This document shows, piece by piece, positions 28,519 to 38,553 of a stretch of 64,000 bases of DNA; within the stretch, counting starts at the first letter, position 1, and the number at the start of each line of letters is the position of its first letter. Source of the stretch: Bin55 sp965205965 (lineage in GTDB: Bacteria; Pseudomonadota; Gammaproteobacteria; Pseudomonadales; Azotimanducaceae); NCBI GenBank assembly GCA_965205965.1, contig CBDBHT010000008.1, forward strand, positions 186,001 to 250,000, written 5' to 3'. The notes under the pieces are model-generated. The model had not been told where the DNA came from. It saw only the letters and a list, made by a program, of their open reading frames with translations, and ran no database searches. The position numbers and the translations under genes are program-made.

Positions 28519-31511
28519 GTGTCTGCGGGAAAACCCCATTTTACGACGGGTTTAAGCCACGTGATGGTATCCGCCGCTCAGGGGATCATGTTGATTTAGG
28601 AGATGTACGACGGGTCATCCGCCCATCGGGGCTCCGAAAGTGCGGATGATGTTCTCCTGCTCGCTTTCGGGGCGTGCAGCGTCCGTCCCGAGGGGCGGGA
28701 AGGATGGATATTGAGGATGGGGACGGCTAGGCCGCCAAACGATAGGGTGGTGCGTGCGTGCGATGGCACCGCTGCGCCGCCCATTGCTGCAGCAAGCGTC
28801 CAAGTCGGTGCAGGTTGGCTGCGAGGATCGAGATACCCACGGTGCGTTCGAAGCCTGCCCGGCCATGCGTGCGCACCCGGTCCAAGCCATGACTTTCCAA
28901 CGCATGGATCGCTGATTCCACGCCCGGATGCCGCCGGCGTCGCACCACGAACGATGCTTTAGCTTCCCGAGCTCGGCTGGCCTCCGTGCCTCGCCCCTTC
29001 GCGGGCAACGCGACGTGCTCCAGCACCGCGGCCAGTTGCTGTTGGTTGGCGGGGCTGTGGAACCCCCGGTCGAAACTGCATCCGCGCAACTCCGGATACT
29101 GTGCCCGGCATGCCGCCACCAGCGGAACGGCCACGTCCACATCGCCGCCATGCCGCTGCAAGTGCCAACCCAGGATGAACGGATGTTGATCTTCCAGCAC
29201 CGTCAGGGGAACCCCAAGCTCCACCGGCCGGCCAGCCTTGCCCTTCATGATCCAACGCGTATGCGGCTCGAACAGCGAAAATAGCTTCTCCTCGTGCGGG
29301 ATCGTTTCCCCTTCCAGCACGCGACGGCGGATCTGATCCTGCAAACGCACCGAGCAGGCGTGAAACCAGCACCATCGCGACAGCTGCGCCGGCGACACCG
29401 AGCCCTCCGGCAATCCTTCCAGCTCCTCCAGCGTGTCGCCCAGACGCCCCGTCAGATCGCCGCACAGGGTCAACCACGCCGCCACCGCCTTCGGGCGTCG
29501 GTACCACAACCGCGCGCGGCTCACCCGTTGATAGCCCTGCCGAACCTGGCTCCGCCAGTACTGCCCCTGCCGCCATCCCGACACCCCATGCGATCCGCAA
29601 CAGACCGAAACCTCCGTCAGCAGCACCCGCATCGCATCCCACAGCAGGTTCACGTTTGGCACGTCCGTCTCCACTACGAACGAGTCAACCCGACCGTCCA
29701 AGGCGGTGCCAGGGGGCTTTCCCGCCACCGCATGACTCTCCCGAACCAGCAGCGCATTCAACTCCTGTAGCAACGCCGGCGTCACCAGCGACACGTGGTC
29801 CTGCAAGGTGCGAACCGAGTACGTCCAGTCATCCAGAAACCCATGCTGCAGCATCTTCCGTACCACCCTGATGATAGTTCACCAACTCCCCCAGACGGTC
29901 GTAGTCGCAATTCAAACCCTGCTTGAGCACCGCCATCACCAGAACCCGCCAGAGCGTCATCCCCGGCCGACCGTTCTCCGGATCCCGATCCGCTGTCACA
30001 TGGCAACCCAGTAACGCTTCACATTCCTCCCGACACGACACGTACAGATGCTGCAATCCCAACAGCAACGCCGGAATGTCATCCCGTGATTTCACGTTAA
30101 TCCTGATCTCACCGATCGGCGTCTCGTCCAACCGCCAGCAATTCCCGCTTCCTGTGGAAAAGCAGTGCCTGCAAGTTTTGAGCGACTGCCCTTGAATGTT
30201 TTCCATCCGTTGGGGTCGTTTCGGGCCCTTGTTCGGCGGGACCAAGCTACGTTTTGGCGGCGTTGGGCCGCGGGATCTGGTGCGGACCAAGGCATGCCCG
30301 GTTCGCATGTCGACGGATCTCGGAGGGGTGCCCGCGATCAGGAGGCGCAGGGCGCGTTGCACTATGGCGGACGGGAACCAGGATCGGGTCGTCCGGAACC
30401 GCGGTCGGGTTCCGCACCAGCGAGGGCTTCGTACAACTGTTCCCAGCTGTGGAGGATCAGCAGCCAGATCGCACCGCGCATCTTTTCCCACAGGGAGGCA
30501 TAACTGCCCTGCCGACGGTAGGCGGCTTGGAAGCGCGGGCAGCACAACTGCTGGATCTGGTCCACCAGAAACGCCAGCAGCATCAGGGTCGCCAGCGTAT
30601 TCGCAAGGTACCGGCGACCGTGACCGTAGTGGTGTTCCAGACCGTACCCCTGGTTCTTCAGCGTGTTGAAGGTCTCGTTTTCGATCTTCCAGCGACTGCG
30701 CGCCATCCGTGCGGTCGCCGGTGCCTCGGCTCGGGTCACCGGCAGATCGGTGATCCAGGTCCATTGGCGTTCGGGTTTCCGGACCCGTTTCGGGGTGCGT
30801 TCCCGGCACTGCAACACCGTCACCCGACGGTCGGACCGGGACGCACTGAGCGGGACATCTGCTACCACCCGTAGCCGGCGGTCCACGGCGCGTCCCTCCT
30901 CGCTCGGGTCCGCAAACCCGTCCGCCGAAGGGTCCTCCAGATGCTGGAACAGCACCGCATGGTCGTGCTCCCGCGCACTGATCAGGTATCGCAAGTTCAG
31001 GACGCTCCAGCAGATCCAGATGCGGTCCGTTGGAGGCCAGGCCGTCCTCCAGCACGATCACTTGCACATGCGGATGCTCCCGACGCAACGCTTCCAGAAA
31101 CCGTTTCGAGGCATTGCGCTCGCAATCATTCTTCGCCTGACCGTCCTGCCGGACGATCGGTTCCGGTGCCAGCGGGATCACGGTCCGACAGTCCGGATGC
31201 ACGATCGCACCGGCCAGCATCTGATGGTGATGGTGATAGGTGACCGTGCCGTTGCGGTAACGCCGCTCGCAGCAGTACTTGCAGCGCACGGCTCCCGATG
31301 CAAAAAAAACCCGTGCCGTCCAGCGACAACAGATAGTGGTGGCCGTACACCGCATACGGCTTCGGCATCTTGCCTCGCTGCAGTTCGCGGAACAGCCGCC
31401 GGAAGACCGGGCGCAAGGCACTCGCCGGAACCCGATCCAGACGCGTCCGCATCTGCGTGTCGCACGGCACCCGACCCACCTGATACAGCCGCCGCAGATT
31501 ACCCCGAACCC

Positions 31512-33195
31512 CAGCAATTCCCCGTATAGCCCCAACCCCGCTATAAGTATGGACTTTGCGCATTGGCTTTCGCAATAATAAGAGCGTAGGCTTATCGTTT
31601 GAGGGTGGATGATAGGTTAATATAGAGTTACCAGACCAACGAGGTATCCAAGGATGGGTGCGTTGAAGTTGCGCAAGGATGTGAGCAAACCCGGTTTGCT
31701 GCGGGTGGTTCGTGGAGTTTTTGAGGTGGTCGTTGAGGAGGTATGCGGGCGGAAGTTTTCCACCGGCGACTGTCTGATGTCGGGTCTGGCGGTGTTTCTG
31801 GAGAAGCACGCCTCGTTGCTGCAGTTTGATGTAACGAGGCACCGGCACTCGGTGGTGGAAATGAATCTGCGTCGTCTGTACGGTCGGTCTGGCGCAGGTT
31901 CCCTGCGACACGACTCTGCGCCGTCGCCTGGATCCGATCTCGCCGGTGCGGTATCGGCGGGCGTTTCAGCAGGTTCTGCAACGCGCCCAGTGCGGCAAGG
32001 TGCTGCAGCGGATGTCGGCGTGGCGCGGTCATTATCTGGTAGCCGTGGATGGTACCGGCACCTTTTCCTCCCAGCGGGTTCACGGTCCGTGCTGTCTGCG
32101 GGCCCGGCATCGCAACGGTTCGAGCACGTACTCCCATCAGCAGTTGTGTGCGGTGATGGTGCATCCGGATCAGCGGCAGGTACTGCCGATGGCGATAGCA
32201 GCGGTTCGCAACGGGGATGGCTCGACGAAGAACGACTGCGAGCGGGGTGCTTGGGCCCGGCTAGTTCCGGTCCTGGCTTCGCTTTATCGGCGCATGAAGT
32301 TGATCGTGATTGCCGATGGGCTGTTCTCGCAGGGTCCCCAGATCCGGCTGCTTCAGGAGCATGGACTGCGCTTTCTGCTGGCGGATCGGGCGGGCGACCA
32401 TCCGCATCTGCAGGCTCAGCTGGATCGTTCCGATGCGCCCTGGTTTGCAGATCCCTCGCCCGAAGGGCAGGAGCGGGATCGCCAGCTGCGCGTGGTGCCG
32501 GAGGCGGAACTGAATGCTGCGAACCCCGACCTGAAGGTCCAGGTGCTGCAGAGCTCGGAGCAGCGTGACTCCGGCGAGGATGCGCGGTGGGCGTTCATCT
32601 GGGTCACCGATCTGCCGCTCAATCCGCATAACGCCAGCGAACTGGCCCGCGCGGCTCGCAGTCGCTGGAAGATCGAGAACGAGACCTTCAACACGCTGAA
32701 GAACGCCCAGTACCTGGAACACAACTTCGGACACGGAACCCAGCACCTGTCGGATACTTTCGCTGCGCTGATGCTGCTGGCGTTCCTGATCGACCAGCTG
32801 CTGGAAATGGCCTGCCCCGTCATGAAGCAAATCTTCGCCAAGTGCTATACCCGAACCGCAACATGGGAACGTCTGCGCAGCAGTTTCTGTGCGGTAGCCT
32901 TCCGCAACCAGGCAGGAACTGTACGGCCACGCCCTCGGGATCTACACCGCGTACCTCGCCTACGATACGTCCTGACGGCCGACCGCCTCTCCAGCTGCTC
33001 GATGAAGAAGGATCGGGATGTCCCCCCGAGGCCCCATGCCGCCCTGACGGTCAAGAGACCTGCATATCGATGCCCGGAACCCGTTCCAACGCACGACGAC
33101 ATGCCGTGCAAACCATCTGAAAACGTCGATTTCCCGTACCGAAACATGAAAAGACCGACATCAAGCCCAAAATGAAACTATACGGGGAATTGCTG
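31512..33195 (+). mobile_element. IS4-family element D, copy 1
   Basis: 1684 bp with ends CAGCAATTCCCCGTATAG at both sides in inverted orientation. The flanks CCCCGAACCC (31502-31511) and ACCCGAACCC (33196-33205) form a 10-bp target duplication with one mismatch, inside the transposase gene of element E. The intact copy is D2 at 62269-63948. Confidence 0.9.
31654..32990 (+). pseudogene. IS4-family transposase D1, frameshifted
   Basis: Starts MGALKLRKDVSKPGLLRVV and stays in frame to VVEMNLRRLYG, then a frameshift near 31887. The next frame carries YLVAVDGTGTFSSQRVHG (first Asp), LIVIADGLFSQGPQIRLLQ (second Asp) and ARSRWKIENETFNTLKNAQY (Glu signature). A second frameshift near 32910 changes the C-terminus after FCAVAFRN. 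Compared with D2, which is open from end to end, it has two inactivating lesions. Confidence 0.88.
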
Positions 33196-33745
33196 ACCCG
33201 AACCCGTCCATCCAACCGCACCTCGCGGTCAAACTGAAGCAACGACGGGGACTTCAGACCGAACATCGCCACAGCCGACATCAAACAGTCGACCAGACGA
33301 TAAGTGCGGACCGGTGTCCCGTCTTCAATCCGTTCAAAACACACCGCCGACTTAACGTCAGCAGTCCCGCAGCATTCAATCGCTTGCGCATCGCTTGTCG
33401 AGGCATCCTTTCCTCCATGATCGGGTCGTAAACGGCTATCATAAACCATCACCCCAGATCACCAAAGTCTGCGAAAAAGGACCAGACGCAGACGCTCAAA
33501 CCCCCGCCAACTCCACCTTTTCACAGGAAGCGGGAATTACTGTCCAACCGCAAGGCATGCTCGAAACGTCTCATGATCGCTGCCCTCCCAACGAAGATCC
33601 GCACAGAACCCCACTGAAACCCCTAAAAAAGCTCATTTCAACGCCTCCAACGGCAATCTTCACCCACAGCATTTTAGCTCAAAATACCCTCCCATGCCGC
33701 AATAATCAACGCTTTGGTACAATCGTCAGGGTTTTCGCTCAGACA

Positions 33746-36376
33746 CTAAATAAGAACCTCAGACGCCGGTTCCCTCAAATTATACCGCGAACTCATGACG
33801 TGCCCGTACGCGCCGACGTTGGCGATAAGCAACACATCCCCCTCCCGCGTCTCGGGCAAGAGCCGGTCGGAACCTATCCGGTCGCCGGTTTCACATACTG
33901 GTCCAACAATATTAACGGTTTCGGTGGCTGGTTCGCTCAAACGGGATAGATTCACGATTTCGTGGTAAGCACCATAAAGTGCCGGACGTAGCAATGAGTT
34001 CATCCCCGTGCTCACACCCACGTAACGAATATCGCCTTTACCCTTGGTTTGAGTTACGCGAGTAACTAGCACACCCGCCCTTGCAACAATAAATCGCCCG
34101 GGTTCCAACCAAATCTCCAGTTTGGGTGTCCGAACCTTGACTCGAGCGATAGCGGCATCCAGCTCAGTCAAGTCCAACGCGATCTCACCAGGCTTTTCCG
34201 GTATACCCAAGCCACCGCCCAAATCGACATAGCGAGCGTGCGGAAACATCGCCATAAGGCTCGCTAGGCACATGCCGGTTTGTTCCCAGTTGTAGGGGTC
34301 AAAAATCTTGCTACCGGTATGAGCGTGAAGACCTACGACACGCGCACCAGCGGCACTAACCAACCCCACAAACTCGTCCAACTCGGACATTGGGATGCCG
34401 AACTTCGAGTGCATGCCCGCTGTACGGACATGCTCATGATGTCCCCACCCTACCCCCGGGTCAGCGCGAACAAAGATTTCCCGCCCTTGAAATAGTTCGG
34501 GCCAGTGACGGATCGGGTGTAGATTGTCCAACGTCACCCAAACATCCTGTTCCAAGCCCCATTCATACTCCTCTTTGGGCGCAAAATTGGGGGTGAAGAG
34601 GATCCGTTTCGAATCGATTCCCGGTACTGCATCGAACACGCGCTGGATCTCACCTGGGGAAACACACTCAAAATTGCCGCCGCGTCTCTCGACAACACGA
34701 AGGATGCTGGGATGTGAATTCGCCTTCACCGAATAAAGTACGGCATCAATGGATTTCAGCGATGTGAGTGCTAATAACGCCTCGGTCACACTATCTAAGT
34801 GATATACGTAGGCGGACCCCTGCTCCCGGGCGGTTGCGATGAGCTTGTCCCGTTGCAGCGTCCACCAAGGCACCGGCCCCTTATTGGCCACCGGCTCAAG
34901 ATTTTGAAGTTGCGCCCAAGTCGGACCAAACATGCGACTCCCGCGAAACTTGGTGATCAACAAGCTATGAAGACGCTTCAATAAACGAAACGCGTGGTCG
35001 CCGTCAACGACGAAGGTCAGATTCAGATCGTTGGCAGCTTGAGTCAGTAAGTGTACCTTCTGTTCTTCAAAGACTTCCATGACCGGGCTAAGTTCGTGAA
35101 GAATGGTTCGGATACGTTTTCCCACCAACGTGATGGACGCGCAGTCACGTATGACTTTGACTCGGCAAAAGCCTTCGAGACTCTTGGCGACGGCATCCAC
35201 TGCGGACGGGTCAGTAAAGTTAACGACAGGATCAATGGAGACGGTGACGTTGCTTTCCGATGTAGAAATACGGTCTACCGAAAGGCCATATTTGCGAAAA
35301 CATTCAAAAGCGTCGGCCAAGAACCCCACTTGGTGCCACATGTCCATGGATTCCATGGAGATCAGCGTGACCCCTTGTCTACGAGAGATCGCCTTTAGTT
35401 GGGGCGTACCGTCTCCCAGCGCATTCGACACCACCGTACCCTTCCATTGTGGATGGCTGGTAATCCTGAGAAACAAAGGGATACCCCATCGGCGCACGGG
35501 AGCAATGCTCCGCGGGTGCAGCAATCCGTCACCCGCAGAGGCAATCTCCTGAGCCTCGCTATAGTGCAGCTCCTGAAGCAGACGCGCTGTAGGTATCGCC
35601 CTTGGATCCGCGCTGAAGAAACCCGGTACATCGCTCCAGATCTCCAGACGCCGGGCTTGTAATTGCGCGGCCATATAGGCGGCTGACGTATCCGAGCCGC
35701 CACGTCCCAACAAAACCGTATCGCCTCGCGAATTACGCGCGATAAATCCTTGGGTGACGATAAATCCATCCATTTTTGCAAGGGTTCGTTGCAACTCCGG
35801 ATTAGCTTCGTGATCACAAGTCGCCGACAAGAACTGGGCCCGTTCTGCCACATTCCTGCGTTCAATACTCTCCAGCAACGTTCGGGCGTCCCACCATCGA
35901 GCTGGAAGGCCTCGCGACTCAAGATAGCGCACGCCAAGCGTCGTTGCCGCCAACTCACCCGTTGCCATAACGCGTGCGTACACGCTTGGGCTAGCCTCGC
36001 GCAGCAGACGTACACCGTCGATGAGTTGACTCAATGTGTCGAAGTGAGCATCCAAGATTGATGGATCCACTGTCAGTTGCCTAGCGAGGCTGTCGTGCGT
36101 GGAGCGAATCGCTTCAAGATTCTCAGCCACATTCTCTCCTCTTACAGCAGCGTCCAGCAGTGCCTCCAACGCGTCGGATACACCGGCTAATGCTGAATGC
36201 ACAACTACCGGTGTAATACCGGAATCCAGTCTTGCTTGAAGCAATGCGGCAATACGGCCCCAGTTTTCCTCAGTAGAGACGCTGCGTCCCCCAAACTTCA
36301 TCACCACGAAAGGTGAGTCGGGAAACGGAGATTCCACCGCTTCAAAATCGGTATGCGTCTTAGTGTTGTTCTTCAT
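33746..36376 (-). CDS. Bifunctional aspartate kinase / diaminopimelate decarboxylase
   Basis: A fused enzyme (876 residues) for the first and last steps of lysine synthesis. The N-terminal aspartate kinase has VVMKFGGRSVSTEENW near residue 24, LGRGGSDTSAAY, and two ACT-like regulatory repeats (around SVDRISTSESNVTVSIDP). The C-terminal PLP-dependent decarboxylase has the lysine motif YSVKANSHPSILRVV (Lys about 551), GLHAHTGSKIFDPYNWEQ, DLGGGLGIPEKP, WLEPGRFIVARAG and GPVCETGDRIGSD. Such LysAC fusions are known in Xanthomonas and relatives. The codon use looks more GC-rich than that of the gsp or mfd genes. The stop TAG is created by the ISNCY insertion; the earlier stop would have been TAA at the same codon. 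Confidence 0.93.
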   Translation of the reverse strand: MKNNTKTHTDFEAVESPFPDSPFVVMKFGGRSVSTEENWGRIAALLQARLDSGITPVVVHSALAGVSDALEALLDAAVRGENVAENLEAIRSTHDSLARQLTVDPSILDAHFDTLSQLIDGVRLLREASPSVYARVMATGELAATTLGVRYLESRGLPARWWDARTLLESIERRNVAERAQFLSATCDHEANPELQRTLAKMDGFIVTQGFIARNSRGDTVLLGRGGSDTSAAYMAAQLQARRLEIWSDVPGFFSADPRAIPTARLLQELHYSEAQEIASAGDGLLHPRSIAPVRRWGIPLFLRITSHPQWKGTVVSNALGDGTPQLKAISRRQGVTLISMESMDMWHQVGFLADAFECFRKYGLSVDRISTSESNVTVSIDPVVNFTDPSAVDAVAKSLEGFCRVKVIRDCASITLVGKRIRTILHELSPVMEVFEEQKVHLLTQAANDLNLTFVVDGDHAFRLLKRLHSLLITKFRGSRMFGPTWAQLQNLEPVANKGPVPWWTLQRDKLIATAREQGSAYVYHLDSVTEALLALTSLKSIDAVLYSVKANSHPSILRVVERRGGNFECVSPGEIQRVFDAVPGIDSKRILFTPNFAPKEEYEWGLEQDVWVTLDNLHPIRHWPELFQGREIFVRADPGVGWGHHEHVRTAGMHSKFGIPMSELDEFVGLVSAAGARVVGLHAHTGSKIFDPYNWEQTGMCLASLMAMFPHARYVDLGGGLGIPEKPGEIALDLTELDAAIARVKVRTPKLEIWLEPGRFIVARAGVLVTRVTQTKGKGDIRYVGVSTGMNSLLRPALYGAYHEIVNLSRLSEPATETVNIVGPVCETGDRIGSDRLLPETREGDVLLIANVGAYGHVMSSRYNLREPASEVLI

Positions 36377-37138
36377 AGAGCACGCCTCTATGTAAGAGAA
36401 GGTCAGCCAAGATAATCCTCAGTGGGGTTTCATAGTGACTATCGTGCGTTGTTTGCTAGATCATTGATACGATCAGCCTTCTGACGGCGCGTTTGGAATT
36501 CGTCGTCATTACGGTCGTCACATCTTTATCGATCATTGCCATGGCGCGCAAAATATAGACAATGCCTGTACAGGTCAAGAAACCACCATTCTAACCACGC
36601 CCGCTATCAATAACCTATCCAAGATTCACAGCTAACCTAACCAATAACGACACTAGGGGGCGAACTAACCATGATTTCATATACTCTGTCAGCAAGTCGT
36701 CGTGTGTAGTGTTCGAAGGGCGCAGAGTCTGGCTTCGCGGATGCTGATCGAATGAAGTTGCTGGGATATCGAGATTGATTAGCCTGAGAACTGGTGGAGG
36801 TCCGCCCCCTATTCCTAGCCACAGCACGCAGCATATCCACCGCAGCCTCCGGTACCATATCATACCCCACTATAAAAATCATAGTTCCAGTCAGAAAACC
36901 AGTTATCGACGACAACGCGCTATCTAGTAGCCCCCAGAGCGATCTCTTCTGCTTCGAGCACGCGCGCAGGACCGCTAAATTCAGTACCCTCCTTGCCGGG
37001 AATTTGGACGGGGGCTCCATATTCATCGCTAAGATAAGTTTGAAAATTTCGTACGCGATTAAAGTGTACGGGACCTAGATGATACGACTCACTCTTGAGA
37101 CCAGAGCATCCACAAAATTTGTGCAAATTACAGAAAGG
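36377..37138. other. Intergenic, lysAC to tRNA-Glu, no supported gene
   Basis: About 760 bp. Short minus-strand open frames exist (36637-37026 and 36920-37126) but neither resembles a known family, they overlap one another, and neither has a convincing ribosome-binding site. It may be a decayed gene downstream of the tRNA. Confidence 0.4.
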
Positions 37139-37214
37139 TGGCGTCCCCTAGGGGAATCGAACCCCTGTTGCTGGGATGAAAACCCAGTGTCCTAGGCCTC
37201 TAGACGAAGGGGAC
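37139..37214 (-). tRNA. tRNA-Glu (UUC)
   Basis: 76 nt cloverleaf on the minus strand. Acceptor arm GTCCCCT pairs with AGGGGAC, followed by G and an encoded CCA. Anticodon stem CTGGG/CCCAG encloses the loop TTTTCAT, anticodon UUC. T-arm GGGGTTCGAATCCCC is perfect. The neighbour upstream is the DUF815 gene. Confidence 0.95.
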
Positions 37215-37324
37215 AGTTCAATGGATAAGGCTTTATGTTCGGCGAGTATACGATTTAACAACTACGGCAAAGTTCCCCAAATTATAAAACACTCCTTCAA
37301 TCTTTGCGTTGTGCTCGAACACAA

Positions 37325-38203
37325 TCAGCTCAGTAAATGCTTGCCTATCCAATGCCGGGCGAAATGATTTGCTGTGCGTCCACTTCGTACCCCCCTATAT
37401 AGTGCCCATTGTAATGCTTCTCGCTCAATATCATTATCCCAAGCATGACGTATACCATGTTGATCTGCTAGCCTTTCTAACCAATATTGGGCAACCGCGA
37501 GGTACTGCGACTGTTTGAATGGGTGAAAAGAGAGCCACAAACCAAACCGATCGGAAAGTGAGACCCTTTCTTCAGCTGCTTCTGATTGATGAAGTTCTCC
37601 CTGCTGATAAGAAGCAGCAAAATTATCTTGCATCGATTCTGGCATGAGATGCCTTCGATTGGAGGTTGCATAAATGAGTACATTGTTAAGCGTTGTCACG
37701 ATTGAGCCATCCAATGCGCTTTTCAGCTGTTTGTAGCTAGGATCATTGACTTCGAACGATAAATCGTCTGCGACTATAAGGAAACGATATGGGGCCGTTT
37801 TAATTTTCGAAGCCATCCAAGCGATGTCAGAAAGTGCCTTCTTATCTACCTCAATAATGCGAAGCCCAGAAGTTGCAAACTTATTAAGCAAGGCATGAAT
37901 CAACGAAGACTTTCCGGTCCCTCGAGCCCCCCAAAGCAACGCATTATTTGCGGGAAACCCTCTGCAAAACTGATTGGTATTTTGTGCAATGACTTCTTTT
38001 TGCCGGTCAATCTCAAGTAAATCATCCAGTGTAATCGGATCAATATCTTCAATTACTTCCATGGAACAAGAAAACTTATTGCTAATCACACGAACTGCTA
38101 GACATTCATCCCAGTTGATCTCTTCTGTCGATGGGATCAGTTGTTCCAGTTTGGCTAGCACATCATGCACACGATGAAGCAGTTGGTCAGTCTCGTTTGT
38201 CAT
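37325..38203 (-). CDS. DUF815-family AAA+ ATPase
   Basis: A P-loop protein of unknown role, 292 residues, the usual length. Walker A GARGTGKSSLIHALLN at about residues 92-107, Walker B-like FLIVADDLSFEV near 145, and TSNRRHLMPESM (sensor 1 with the arginine pair) near 180, then LSDRFGLWLSFHPFKQSQYL, all matching DUF815. The family is widespread in proteobacteria and uncharacterised. The gene is divergent from putP with a 350-bp gap. Start ATG 38203 gives the usual N-terminal helical domain. Confidence 0.88.
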   Translation of the reverse strand: MTNETDQLLHRVHDVLAKLEQLIPSTEEINWDECLAVRVISNKFSCSMEVIEDIDPITLDDLLEIDRQKEVIAQNTNQFCRGFPANNALLWGARGTGKSSLIHALLNKFATSGLRIIEVDKKALSDIAWMASKIKTAPYRFLIVADDLSFEVNDPSYKQLKSALDGSIVTTLNNVLIYATSNRRHLMPESMQDNFAASYQQGELHQSEAAEERVSLSDRFGLWLSFHPFKQSQYLAVAQYWLERLADQHGIRHAWDNDIEREALQWALYRGVRSGRTANHFARHWIGKHLLS

Positions 38204-38553
38204 TTTGACCGCAAGGAACTTTTACTCAGCTGTTCGAAATGTGATGATACGTTGACAACAAAGTTTTTTAGCCCTGTGTCGCCCATTGGTTTCATACACT
38301 TCTATCGCTAGTTTGCCACTACTCCCGCAAAATTTGGGCATTTTACTGTCGCCAGCATTGATGGAACGAAAAGATATTTTTGTTTATGGTAAATACAAAT
38401 GTTTTTATTATCTGCGTTGCGACACGTCGAAATCACGTACAGAGAGTGGTATACACAACCAATAATGCAGGGTTGATGATAATGTATACCATATTGAAGA
38501 GACCTTGTATCTGGCTACTTGTTCGATACGGTAGTCATTGAATAGCTTGAACT
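38204..38553. other. Divergent intergenic region DUF815 / putP
   Basis: 350 bp, AT-rich, no gene seen. Must contain the promoters of both flanking genes; no specific operator recognised. Confidence 0.4.

Larger units (their letters stand above)
30362..33406 (-). pseudogene. IS4-family transposase of element E, interrupted
   Basis: N-terminal piece (33196-33406): VDCLMSAVAMFGLKSPSLLQ, with a frameshift shortly after the start. After the D1 insertion it continues NLRRLYQVGRVPCDTQMRTR and YLLSLDGTGFFCIGS (first Asp). A shift near 31290 leads to YRNGTVTYHHHHQML, KNDCERNASKRFLEALRREH and VIVLEDGLASNGPHLDLL (second Asp). A shift near 31010 leads to ARSRWKIENETFNTLKNQGY (Glu and Lys signature). Related to the D transposase, which shares most of these motifs. 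Dead. Confidence 0.82.
30136..33542 (-). mobile_element. IS4-family element E, interrupted by D1
   Basis: Ends CAGCAATTCCCGCTTCCTGTG-like on the left and CAGTAATTCCCGCTTCCTG read inward from the right. Perfect 9-bp target duplication TCCAACCGC at 30127-30135 and 33543-33551, inside the ISNCY transposase gene. An end fragment of the same element occurs alone at 57327-57377. Confidence 0.88.
28727..33574 (-). pseudogene. ISNCY-family transposase, interrupted
   Basis: The start is visible only after mentally removing element E: ATG at 33574 gives MRRFEHALRLD, which continues at 30126 as ETPIGEIRINVKSRDDIPAL, the known N-terminus of this family. Next comes RPGMTLWRVLVMAVLKQGLN and CDYDRLGELVNYHQG. 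A frameshift near 29866 leads to DWTYSVRTLQDHVSLVTPAL, CSFDRGFHSPANQQQL and RRRHPGVESAIHALESHGLD, then GISILAANLHRLGRLL near the end. So there is one insertion and at least one frameshift; inactive. Confidence 0.85.
28519..33746 (-). mobile_element. ISNCY-family element copy 1 carrying nested E and D1
   Basis: Ends GTGTCTGCGGGAAAACCCC (left) and GTGTCTGAGCGAAAACCC (read inward from the right), with a perfect TAAATA target duplication. Its transposase is split by the IS4-like element E (30136-33542), which is in turn split by D1 (31512-33195). Without the insertions the element would be about 1.8 kb. It landed in the stop codon of lysAC without changing the protein. Confidence 0.9.

Noticed and set aside
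28928..31529. Several plus-strand open frames across the ISNCY and E transposases
   Set aside because: Shadow frames opposite recognised transposase genes, with arginine- and proline-rich text and no motifs.
36637..37126. Two overlapping minus-strand open frames downstream of tRNA-Glu
   Set aside because: They overlap in different frames, show no family resemblance and have no convincing start signals. They could be a decayed gene but cannot be supported.
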